A stretch of 35,765 nucleotides of DNA, from NCBI GenBank assembly GCA_025463165.1, contig JAOBAU010000432.1, positions 1 to 35,765 of the forward strand, written 5' to 3'. The position numbers were made by a program, and so were the translations under genes. Origin of the DNA: Acidobacteriota bacterium (GTDB taxonomy: Bacteria; Acidobacteriota; Thermoanaerobaculia; Gp7-AA8). Under the pieces are notes generated by a model, which saw nothing but the letters and a program-made list of their open reading frames with translations, was not told the DNA's origin and searched no databases. Position 1 is the stretch's first letter. Each line of letters opens with the position of its first letter. This document shows, piece after piece, positions 18,863 to 26,028 of the stretch.

Positions 18863-19051
18863 TTACTCGTCGCCGGTGCGCAGCGTCGCGTTCCAGTCGC
18901 CGTCGCGGTCGCGCGTCACCTCGACCTGCCACGGCTGGCAACAGACCGGACAATCCTGCACGTAGTGCTGGCGGCTGGCGCCGCTGTCTTCGACGTCGAG
19001 GTCGGCCGGCTCGCCGCAATACGGACAGGTGACAGCGATGTAGTCGGTCAT
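18863..19051 (-). CDS. CPXCG motif-containing cysteine-rich protein
   Basis: A 62-residue protein (MTDYIAVTCPYCGEPADLDV) with two Cys pairs, CPYCGE near the N-terminus and CPVCCQPW in the second half. It matches the CPXCG cysteine-rich family and probably binds one zinc ion. Function is not established for the family. The track ORF starts at 19255, but the ATG at 19051 overlaps the upstream stop as ATGA and gives the usual family length. It is coupled to the HEXXH membrane protein gene. Confidence 0.88.
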   Translation of the reverse strand: MTDYIAVTCPYCGEPADLDVEDSGASRQHYVQDCPVCCQPWQVEVTRDRDGDWNATLRTGDE

Positions 19052-19476
19052 CGAAGTGCGAACAGCAGAGTAATGTCCGAGAAGCATTCCAGGAGAAAAA
19101 AGAGTCCCCACAGAAGCAGCAGTCCGTTGTTGATGAGGAGTGCGGCGACGATCGGCGCAAGCGCCAGCAGGAGCAACGGAAGCGCGAGGCTGACGCGGTG
19201 CGCGGTGATCGACATGGAAGGATTCATCTGCGCGCCGAATCCCATCCCGCTCCACGTCAGGCGAAGCGGCCGCCTCCAGACGATGACGTGCAGCAGCTCA
19301 TGAATGATCGCGCTGCCGAGCACGATGGCGATTGCCGCCGGCCACCCGCCGCGATGGCGATCGAGGTCGTCGAACGCGCTGCGATGGTGGAGTAGCTGGA
19401 AGAGGAAAAGCGACACGAGTATCACCGCGAAGATTGCGACGCCGCTGGCGATTCGATGACGATTGCTCGCCGCCAT
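19048..19476 (-). CDS. DUF3267-like membrane protein with HEXXH motif
   Basis: A 142-residue protein with about four membrane helices (~12-29, 48-66, 93-115, 120-140). The second helix contains HELLH at residues 59-63, an HEXXH zinc-metallopeptidase signature embedded in the membrane as in DUF3267 proteins. A late SDIT motif (CFSDITLL) matches the place where that family has a conserved Asp. Proteolytic activity is predicted from the motif and not shown. It lies 39 bp downstream of the GH130 gene, across a strong hairpin, and overlaps the CPXCG gene by 4 bp. Confidence 0.83.
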   Translation of the reverse strand: MAASNRHRIASGVAIFAVILVSLFLFQLLHHRSAFDDLDRHRGGWPAAIAIVLGSAIIHELLHVIVWRRPLRLTWSGMGFGAQMNPSMSITAHRVSLALPLLLLALAPIVAALLINNGLLLLWGLFFLLECFSDITLLFALR

Positions 19477-19489
19477 CCGCAGAGTGTAA

Positions 19490-19514
19490 ATCCTTCTCCC
19501 GGAGGGAGAAGGAT
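19490..19514. terminator. Perfect 11-bp stem, 3-nt loop hairpin between GH130 and DUF3267 genes
   Basis: ATCCTTCTCCC (19490-19500) and GGGAGAAGGAT (19504-19514) are exact reverse complements around GGA. On the minus strand the hairpin begins one base after the GH130 TGA and is followed by TTTACAC, too short a U-tract for an ideal intrinsic terminator. It could be a partial terminator, an mRNA 3' stabiliser or a copy of a dispersed palindromic repeat. I see no second copy in the window. Confidence 0.6.
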
Positions 19515-19515
19515 G

Positions 19516-20466
19516 TCAGGAGCTGTGGCGGTCGAGCCAGTCCAGGATTTCGCGAATGCTTCCCGTCGCCAGCGCGATGCACGTATCGGCGGCGCCGTAG
19601 TAGAGATTCAGCGTGTCGCCGTCGGGTCCGATCGTGTAGCCGCAGGGGAACGTGACGTTCGCGACGTCGCCTTTCGTTTCGTACGGCTCTTCCGGTCCGA
19701 AGATCCATTCGTCGCCGCGCAGCAGCAGTTCGGCGGGATCGTTGCGATCGAAGAGTGCGACGCCGAGCCGATAGAGACTGCCGGCGGCATTGGAACGAAC
19801 GCCGTGATAGAGCATCAGCCAGCCACGCTCCGTTTCGATGAGCGGAGGGGAGAGTCCGACTTTGTTCGCGTCCCACCAGCCGCCGCGTCTGGCCTGCAGC
19901 ATCATCCGGTGACCGCCCCAGCTGCGCAGGTCGGGCGAATAGGAGATCCAGACGTGCGCGCCCGAATCGGCGATCGGACGATGAACGAGCGCGTACATTC
20001 CGTCGATGCGGCGCGGCAGCAGCGCGGCATCCTTGTCGTCCGGCTGCATGACCAGACCGCAGCGCTCGAACGTAATGAAATCTTCAGTCAATGCGAGCGA
20101 GACTCCCGGCCCGCCTTTGCCGAATGCGGTGTATGCAATCGCGTAGCGGCCGAGGTCGGGTACGAATGTAATGCGCGGATCTTCCACACCCCAGAGCTCT
20201 TCGGGATGATTCTCGGGATCGGAAGAAAGCGTCGGCTGCCGATCGATGATCCAGCCGCCGATTCCGTCCTTCGATCGCGCGGCGCAGAGATGCGAGAGCC
20301 CGGTACGATCTTCGACTCTGCACAGCAGCAGCGTCGTCCCGTCGGGAAGCGTCGTCGCGCCGGCGTTGAAGACCGTATGTACGGGATAAGGCCAGTCGGA
20401 GGCGCTGAGAATCGGATTGCTGCCGACGCGGCGGAACAGAGTTTCGTACTGCGTTGCTGCGGTCAT
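19516..20466 (-). CDS. GH130 family glycoside phosphorylase/hydrolase
   Basis: A 316-residue five-bladed propeller enzyme of the GH130 type, a family acting on beta-mannosides by phosphorolysis or hydrolysis. Supporting motifs are FNAGATTLPDGTTLLLCRVE, the hallmark GVEDPR (93-98, with the catalytic Asp), AYTAFGKGGPGVSLA, SPPLIETERGWLMLYHG and FPCG near the end. There is no signal peptide, so it is cytoplasmic. Its ATG overlaps the stop of the GT4-toroid gene as ATGA, so the two are translated together and probably share one glycan. Substrate and the phosphorylase/hydrolase choice cannot be decided here. Confidence 0.9.
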   Translation of the reverse strand: MTAATQYETLFRRVGSNPILSASDWPYPVHTVFNAGATTLPDGTTLLLCRVEDRTGLSHLCAARSKDGIGGWIIDRQPTLSSDPENHPEELWGVEDPRITFVPDLGRYAIAYTAFGKGGPGVSLALTEDFITFERCGLVMQPDDKDAALLPRRIDGMYALVHRPIADSGAHVWISYSPDLRSWGGHRMMLQARRGGWWDANKVGLSPPLIETERGWLMLYHGVRSNAAGSLYRLGVALFDRNDPAELLLRGDEWIFGPEEPYETKGDVANVTFPCGYTIGPDGDTLNLYYGAADTCIALATGSIREILDWLDRHSS

Positions 20467-22766
20467 TGAGCTCCAGCTGCGACCAGTTCCCTGACCGGCA
20501 TCGCAATCTGCGTCGCGTTACGGCGAACTTCATTGGCGCGCATGTCCATCAGCGCAAGGAGAAACGAGAGGGTCGATTCAGCGCCTTCATTGTCGTTCAT
20601 TCGGTCGGCATGCAATGCGTCGCGACAACCGCCCGAAAGCGGGTCGTACAGTGACTGCTGTAATTGATTTTGTCCAAGAAACCAGGTGAATGCGCGGCGC
20701 GCGTGCTCGGCCCAGCGATGATCGCCGGTGGCACGAAACGCGTGCATGCAGGCAGAGACGGTGGCGCACGCGTCGACCGGCTGCTGATCGAAGATCGCGG
20801 CGGTCATTCCGCGCTCGAAGAACCCATTCGTTCCGATCGGCGCGAAATATCCGTCGGGCGTCTTCTGAATCGTCATCAGCCATTCGAGCGAACGAAGACC
20901 GGTCTCAGTCATCCCGTCGTCGCCGAGCCACGCGCCGGCCGACACGAGTGCCTGCGGCAGCCGCGCGTTGCAATACGTCACGCTGTTCTCGAACCACGGC
21001 CAGTCGGGTCGATCGCTGCGGCGAAACAGCGCCAGCAGGCGATCGGCAATTGCCCTGCCGGAGGCCTGCACTTCGCGGTCGCCTTCGAAAGCGCGCAGAT
21101 ATTGTTCGATTCCGAGCAGTGCAAACGCCCACGCGCGCGGGCTCGTAAAGCCGGCCACGGCCGGCAGCGCATCGTGAAACAGCGCTCCGGCGAGACTGTA
21201 GCGGCCGGGATCGGCCGAGAATCCGACCACCGTTCCGAGTGCCCAGAGCGATCGTCCGTGACTGTCTTCGGAGCCCTGCTCTTCCGTCCAGTTGCGCGAG
21301 TGCGACATGAAGTTTCGAAACCGGCCGGCGGAACGATTGAACGCGTGACTGACGAACGCCAGATAGCGCGAGGCGAGCGTGCGAACCAGTTTCGGATCTT
21401 CGGTCCCGGCGTCTTCAATGAGCGTCATCAGCATCAGCGCGCGCGCGTTGTCGTCGACGCAATAGCCTTCGTCGTAACGCGGAATGTTATAGGTCGCGTG
21501 CTGCAGGATTCCGGTGTCATCGGTCATGACGACGACGTGATCGAGATTGATGAGCGGCAGGTCCGCGGGGCGCATGGCCAGCGTGCTGGCGCGGAACGCC
21601 GTCTGTCTGCGCAGTGAATGTGCCGAGCGGGCGTGCTCGAACGTCTGCAGATACGACTCGGCGACCGCCGGCCAGAGCATCGCTTCGCCATGTGCGGCGG
21701 CGCGTTGCCGCAGTGCGAGACGTTTCGCGGGATCATCGAGCAGGCCGGTGATCTCGGTGGCGATTGCTTCCGCGTCTTTCCAGGGGACGAGAATTCCGCG
21801 TCCTTCAGCGAGCAGTTCCCGCGCATAGCGGTACGGCGTCGAGATCACCGCTTTTCCGGCGCCGAGTGCGTACGCGAGCGTGCCGGAAGTGATCTGCTCG
21901 GGATTCAAATAGGGGGTGATGTAGATGTCGGCCGCGGCGAGAAATTCGGAGAGCTCGGCCTGACTGACGAATCGATTGTGAAAGATCACGCTGCCGTCGA
22001 CGCCGAGTCGTTTGGCGCGTTCCTCGAGCATGAGGCGATAGGTCTCGCCATGGCGCTCGATGATGTGCGGATGGGTGGCGCCGAGGACGATGTAAACGGC
22101 GTCGGGGTGGTGCAGGAGGATTGAGGGGAGCGCGTCGATGACGTGCTCGATTCCTTTGTCAGGCGAGAGCAGGCCGAACGTGAGAATCAGCGGACGATCC
22201 TCGACGCCGAGGCGGCTCTTGCTGCCGGCGAATGGAACCTTCGGGATGCCGTGAGGGATCACGTCGATCTTCTCTCTGTCGACGCCGTGTACTTCGTGGA
22301 GCAGATCCGCGCCGCCGGCGGTCATGACGACGAGACGATCGGACAGCGCCGTCAGTTCGTCCATGACTCGGCGCTGCTGCGAATTCGGGGAGGCAAGGAT
22401 CGTGTGCAGTGTCGTAACGATCGGCATGCGAAGCTCGCGCAGCAGCGTCAGCACATGAGCGCCTGCTTTTCCGCCGAAAATCCCGTATTCGTGCTGAACC
22501 GAGATTACGTCGACCGCGTTGACGTTCAGGAAATCGGCGCCGCGCGTATAGGCGCCGGTGTCATTGTCGGCCAGCTCGAAACGGACGCGGCCGGGATAAG
22601 CGTACTGGTGGCGGCCGTCGTTCATCGCCAGCACGAAACAATCGAGCTCGGGATCGGCGGCGGCGATTGCGTCGCTCAGGTCGGTGGTAAAGGTCGCGAT
22701 GCCGCAGCGGCGCGGCAGGTGATTGCCGAGCATTGCCACTCGGCGAATACTTCTTTCATCAGGCAT
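20463..22766 (-). CDS. GT4 glycosyltransferase fused to a C-terminal alpha-toroid-like domain
   Basis: A 767-residue cytoplasmic protein. Residues ~8-385 are a GT-B fold GT4 transferase (RRCGIATFTTDLSDAI, ISVQHEYGIFGG, VIPHGIP, LTFGLLSPDKGIEHVIDALP, NPEQITSGTLAYALGAGKAV). The usual EX7E motif is altered, since only the first Glu (NPEQ) is clear. Residues ~400-745 form an all-helical domain with repeated signatures (YCVDDNARALML, SEDSHGRSLWALG, VDACATVSACMHAF), read as a six-hairpin toroid typical of carbohydrate-active domains. The start ATG has CGGAG four bases upstream. It is coupled to GH130, so the pair may build and trim, or recycle, a mannose-type glycan; this is inference. Confidence 0.9.
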   Translation of the reverse strand: MPDERSIRRVAMLGNHLPRRCGIATFTTDLSDAIAAADPELDCFVLAMNDGRHQYAYPGRVRFELADNDTGAYTRGADFLNVNAVDVISVQHEYGIFGGKAGAHVLTLLRELRMPIVTTLHTILASPNSQQRRVMDELTALSDRLVVMTAGGADLLHEVHGVDREKIDVIPHGIPKVPFAGSKSRLGVEDRPLILTFGLLSPDKGIEHVIDALPSILLHHPDAVYIVLGATHPHIIERHGETYRLMLEERAKRLGVDGSVIFHNRFVSQAELSEFLAAADIYITPYLNPEQITSGTLAYALGAGKAVISTPYRYARELLAEGRGILVPWKDAEAIATEITGLLDDPAKRLALRQRAAAHGEAMLWPAVAESYLQTFEHARSAHSLRRQTAFRASTLAMRPADLPLINLDHVVVMTDDTGILQHATYNIPRYDEGYCVDDNARALMLMTLIEDAGTEDPKLVRTLASRYLAFVSHAFNRSAGRFRNFMSHSRNWTEEQGSEDSHGRSLWALGTVVGFSADPGRYSLAGALFHDALPAVAGFTSPRAWAFALLGIEQYLRAFEGDREVQASGRAIADRLLALFRRSDRPDWPWFENSVTYCNARLPQALVSAGAWLGDDGMTETGLRSLEWLMTIQKTPDGYFAPIGTNGFFERGMTAAIFDQQPVDACATVSACMHAFRATGDHRWAEHARRAFTWFLGQNQLQQSLYDPLSGGCRDALHADRMNDNEGAESTLSFLLALMDMRANEVRRNATQIAMPVRELVAAGAQ

Positions 22767-22781
22767 GCGTCTCCGTTGGTT

Positions 22782-23009
22782 TTAGAAGCGTTTTTTCAGA
22801 ATGGCCGAAGCCCGGCGCTCGAGCTCATCGCAGCAGGTCGTCCACATCGTGTCGTACCAGCCGTTTTCGCGGCCGTGAATCGACACCGCCACGACCGGCC
22901 CGCCGTGTTCGGCGCAGCGCAATTGCGTCGTGTCGTGCAGCCTTTCGCGCAGGCGATTGCGCAATTGTTCGCGCAGGGTATGCTCACGGCCTTCGATTGT
23001 GATTCTCAC
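22782..23009 (-). CDS. Small conserved-looking protein of unknown function (75 residues)
   Basis: A 75-residue soluble protein starting at GTG and overlapping the stop of the upstream gene as GTGA. It has an amphipathic N-terminal helix (REHTLREQLRNRLRERL), a central CAEHGGPVVAVSIHGRENG segment and a Trp/Cys-rich patch (WYDTMWTTCCDEL). Three Cys and two His residues could bind a metal. I do not recognise the family. It ends 15 bp before the GT4 start, so it belongs to the same transcript. Confidence 0.72.
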   Translation of the reverse strand: MRITIEGREHTLREQLRNRLRERLHDTTQLRCAEHGGPVVAVSIHGRENGWYDTMWTTCCDELERRASAILKKRF

Positions 23010-23467
23010 GTCGCGGCCACGACCTGCGGGATGAGCGTGGTGCCGTCCGGCGAGCTGACCGGTGGCTCCTTTTCGCGCCGCGGCGGCAGCATCATGTGCC
23101 AGCGCGCAACGAATTCATTGGGAATGATGAATTCGAACGTCTGACTATGACAACGAAGCCGTAATACCTTTCCGCCGGCGACGACGGTGCCGGTGGCCAG
23201 CTCATTGTCGTATTCGATTTCCTGGACCCATTGCAGATCGAGCGACGCCTGCATGTCGGAATTCTCATAATAGAAAGCCGACTGCGTCACAGCCAGTGCG
23301 ACGTCGAGATGCCGGTTTCCGTCGACGAATTCACCGCGGCTGACCATGCGTGACGTGGCGCGGCGACGCTCATTGAAGGCTGCAATACGATCGGTCGCGA
23401 ACCGGCGATAGAGATTTCTTCCGAGAAATACCACTGCAACCAATGCCACCAGCGACAGTACGATCAT
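23006..23467 (-). CDS. Membrane-anchored hypothetical protein (153 residues)
   Basis: One N-terminal membrane helix (VLSLVALVAVVFLGRNLY) is followed by a basic stretch and a soluble beta-rich domain (VDGNRHLDVALAVTQSAFYY, LQWVQEIEYDNE, GKVLRLRCHSQTFEFIIP). The domain is reminiscent of a small PH-like sandwich, but no family is claimed. The positive charges after the helix suggest the domain stays in the cytoplasm. It is the first gene of the minus-strand run leading to the GT4 and GH130 genes and overlaps the 75-residue gene by 4 bp (GTGA). Confidence 0.78.
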   Translation of the reverse strand: MIVLSLVALVAVVFLGRNLYRRFATDRIAAFNERRRATSRMVSRGEFVDGNRHLDVALAVTQSAFYYENSDMQASLDLQWVQEIEYDNELATGTVVAGGKVLRLRCHSQTFEFIIPNEFVARWHMMLPPRREKEPPVSSPDGTTLIPQVVAAT

Positions 23468-23830
23468 ATGAGGTTCCCCCGCAAACGGCTCGCAGAGCTG
23501 CGCAAAAAGGAAAAGCTAAGGGGGGTGAGTCCAGAGGTTCTGACTTAGTTCAGAAGGACTGAAGGGGCGAGGATGTTTCCTCGACAGACATCCACCATAC
23601 GCTCTCCGGGCGTGAATGTCACTTCGGGGCGTTCGTCCGTGCGAGATCGCGGCACTCCCTGCGGCCGAGTACGCTTCAGTTCAGCACGCGGTGCAAAAGG
23701 CGGCGAAGTCCCCTCACGCCCGATGCAAAATCGGCCTGAAATGACCGGAAAAATCCTTTTCGGCAACGCGATACGGCCTGTATCCTGCCGGTTGCCGATC
23801 AGACATCCACCCTCGGACTGGAGACGACCG
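23468..23830. promoter_or_regulatory. 363-bp divergent intergenic region upstream of the desaturase
   Basis: This is the only gap over 300 bp. It lies between the minus-strand GT4/GH130 run and the plus-strand desaturase and should carry both promoters. It contains the dyad TTCTGA-6-TCAGAA (23538-23555), the partly overlapping dyad TTCAG-AAGGA-CTGAA (23549-23563), the tandem TTCAGTTCAG (23675-23684), and a 12-bp direct repeat reported separately. GGAG seven bases before the desaturase ATG is its ribosome site. Track ORFs across it (23573, 23545) look like read-through, not genes. No convincing -35/-10 pair was found. Confidence 0.5.
23585..23811. repeat. 12-bp direct repeat CAGACATCCACC, copies 215 bp apart
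   Basis: CAGACATCCACC occurs at 23585-23596 and again at 23800-23811, just upstream of the desaturase ribosome site. A chance 12-mer repeat in a gap this size is unlikely. The 203 bp between the copies show no terminal inverted repeats, so a transposed element is not supported. Paired regulator sites or an old duplication remain possible. Confidence 0.6.
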
Positions 23831-24961
23831 ATGAGCGAAGCGGCTTCAAACCCCGACCGCGATGTGCGCGCCAAAGGCATCGACTACATCACGATGTCGT
23901 TCCTCATCCTGACGCCGGTCATCGGCATCGTCGGGACAGCGCTTTATACCTGGCTCCATGGTTTTCATCTCTGGATGGCGCTTCTCGCGCTCGGTATGTA
24001 TACGGCCGTCGGTCTGTCGATCTGCGCCGGCTACCATCGTTTTTTCTCGCACAAGAGCTATGAGGCGTCGGCTCCCCTGCAGCTCTTCTTCGCATTTTTC
24101 GGCGCGATGGCGGCACAGAACTCGATCCTCTGGTGGTCGTCGAGCCATCGCAATCATCATCAGTACGTCGATCGCGACTGGGATCCGTACAACATCCGCC
24201 GCGGTTTCTGGTGGGCGCACATCCTCTGGATTTTCTATCGCCACGACGCGCCCGACGCGGAAGCGAATGCGCCCGATCTCGTGCGCAATCCAATCGTGCA
24301 GTGGCAGAAAAAGTGGTATCGCGCAATCCTGATCGCCGGCGGTTTCGGATTGCCGACGCTGATCGGCGCGCTCTTCGGCGATGCGCTGGCCGGCCTCTTA
24401 TGGGGCGGTTTTCTGCGGCTGGTCGTGATTCATCACACGACGTTCTTCGTGAATTCGCTCGCGCATTACGTCGGTGAGCCGACGTACAACGCGGAAGTTT
24501 CCGCGCGCGACAACTGGGGCGTGGCGCTGCTGACGCTCGGCGAGGGCTACCACAGCTTCCATCACCGTTTTCCGGCGGACTTCCGCAACGGCATTCGCTG
24601 GTATCACTGGGATCCGGCGAAATGGTTCATTGCGACGATGCGAATGCTCGGCCTGGCCGGCGAGCTCCGCTCCGCAACGCCGCCGCAGATCGAACAGGCG
24701 CGAATGCAGGCGGAGTTGCGCGGACTCGAAACGAAGCTCGCCGCATCGCAGACCGAGCTTCCCGATGACGTGCATCGCCTGATTGCCGACGCGCGCCAGC
24801 ATCTCGACGACGCCCTGACGCTCTGGCGTCAGCACATCGAAGAGCGCGCTCGCGACGCGTCGAGTGCGTGGCGGCGGAAACGCGCGGCCGCGCATCAGCA
24901 CATGCGCGAAGCGCGGCGCCGCTGGCGGGCGGCGCGGAGCATGGCGCTGACGATGGGCTGA
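23831..24961 (+). CDS. Acyl-CoA/fatty acid desaturase (delta-9 type) with C-terminal helical extension
   Basis: A membrane di-iron desaturase of 376 residues that introduces a double bond into a saturated acyl chain. All three histidine boxes are present: HRFFSH (69-74), HRNHH (106-110) and HSFHH (241-245). They follow the usual helix pattern, and the SCD-like stretches WDPYNIRRGFWWAHILWIF and HWDPAKW are present. The last ~90 residues are a charged coiled coil (MQAELRGLETKLAAS, IADARQHLDDALTLWRQHIE) beyond the normal catalytic core. The track start (23573) adds 86 residues; the ATG at 23831 has GGAG seven bases upstream and starts the protein normally. The lipoprotein gene follows 32 bp downstream. 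Confidence 0.94.
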   Translation: MSEAASNPDRDVRAKGIDYITMSFLILTPVIGIVGTALYTWLHGFHLWMALLALGMYTAVGLSICAGYHRFFSHKSYEASAPLQLFFAFFGAMAAQNSILWWSSSHRNHHQYVDRDWDPYNIRRGFWWAHILWIFYRHDAPDAEANAPDLVRNPIVQWQKKWYRAILIAGGFGLPTLIGALFGDALAGLLWGGFLRLVVIHHTTFFVNSLAHYVGEPTYNAEVSARDNWGVALLTLGEGYHSFHHRFPADFRNGIRWYHWDPAKWFIATMRMLGLAGELRSATPPQIEQARMQAELRGLETKLAASQTELPDDVHRLIADARQHLDDALTLWRQHIEERARDASSAWRRKRAAAHQHMREARRRWRAARSMALTMG

Positions 24962-24993
24962 GCCCGGCATTGATCGCGCCCGCCAATTGCCCG

Positions 24994-26028
24994 ATGATGT
25001 CCGCAGTGCGTCGAACTGTCCTTCCGGCCGTCCTACTCATGATGCTCGCCGCATGCGGCGGCGATGGCGACAGCGATCAGTTGTCGGCGGCGCGCCACCA
25101 CCTTCGTTCGGCGCCGTGCGGTAATTCTCCCGCCGTCACCGGCGTGGCCGGAGTCAACACCGATCCGCATCAGGTTTTCCTCGGCGACTGGATCATCGTC
25201 TCGGTCTGTCACCTCGATCAGGTCCTGAAAGCGGCCGACGCCGCGCAGGCGCCGATCACGCTCTTCATTGAAGGAATCGACAGCGGCAACGAGCCGGTCG
25301 GCGTCGACGTCGAATCGGGAACGATCACGTTCGTGCTCGATCGCACGCCGCAGAATCGAAAACTCTGGACGCCGTTTCTCTACAATCCGTTGTTCGATCC
25401 CGAAGTGGCGATGCACCTCAGCGTCGGAATTCGCGGCGAGCGTCCGTTGCCGCGCGCGCCCGGCGCGAACCTCACCGTACGGCTGAAGAAAATCTATGTC
25501 GACTGGACGACGTGGGTCTGGCTCGCGCTGCTGACGCTCGTCACGGCCGTCATCGCGTTGTCCGCGGCGTATACCGACATGCTGCGCGAAGGTCCCGACG
25601 TCGACGGCGTCCGTCAGCCTTACAGCCTCGGCCGCACGCAAATGGCCTGGTGGTTTTTCCTCATCGTGCTGAGTTACAGCTTCATCTGGCTCGTCACCGG
25701 CGATCGCGACACGATCCAGCCGTCGCTCCTCGGATTAATGGGAATCAGCGCCGCCACCGCGCTCGCGGCGGCCGCCATTGCAAAGACCGCCGCGCGTGCG
25801 TCGCACGGCTTATGGCGCGATCTCGTGGCCGACGAACGCGGTTCCGTGGTCGCGCTCGATCGATTGCAGATCGTCGTCTGGACCGTCGTCCTGAGCGGCG
25901 TGTTTCTGACGTCGGTGATCTGGGATCTGACGATGCCGGAATTCAACGCCACGCTGCTCGCGCTGATGGGCATCAGCTCCGGCACGTACATCGGCTTCAA
26001 GCTGCCGGCGAAAAATCAACCTGAATAG
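24994..26028 (+). CDS. Multi-pass lipoprotein/membrane protein with internal duplication, unrecognised
   Basis: A 344-residue protein starting with a lipoprotein signal (LLMMLAACGG; lipid-accepting Cys21). Residues ~40-168 are a beta-rich exported domain with further Cys residues (SAPCGNSP, VSVCHLDQ). Five hydrophobic segments follow. Two ~44-residue units align without gaps: RTQMAWW...LLGLMGIS at 214-257 and RLQIVVW...LLALMGIS at 290-333, each with 35 residues from the Arg to the Met of the LMGIS motif. The ATG at 24994 is chosen (24997 is equivalent); the track start lies within the desaturase. I do not recognise the family. It follows the desaturase directly and converges with the RsbRD_N kinase with a 13-bp overlap. 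Confidence 0.82.
   Translation: MMSAVRRTVLPAVLLMMLAACGGDGDSDQLSAARHHLRSAPCGNSPAVTGVAGVNTDPHQVFLGDWIIVSVCHLDQVLKAADAAQAPITLFIEGIDSGNEPVGVDVESGTITFVLDRTPQNRKLWTPFLYNPLFDPEVAMHLSVGIRGERPLPRAPGANLTVRLKKIYVDWTTWVWLALLTLVTAVIALSAAYTDMLREGPDVDGVRQPYSLGRTQMAWWFFLIVLSYSFIWLVTGDRDTIQPSLLGLMGISAATALAAAAIAKTAARASHGLWRDLVADERGSVVALDRLQIVVWTVVLSGVFLTSVIWDLTMPEFNATLLALMGISSGTYIGFKLPAKNQPE

Noticed and set aside
17648-19303. 551-residue plus-strand ORF opposite the 1256-residue kinase
   Set aside because: Arg/Ala/Asp-rich translation with no motifs, fully antisense to kinase, CPXCG and HEXXH genes.
23545-23880. 111-residue minus-strand ORF in the desaturase upstream region
   Set aside because: Overlaps the desaturase N-terminus, no ribosome site and no recognisable domain. 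Conservation of this frame in relatives would reopen the question.
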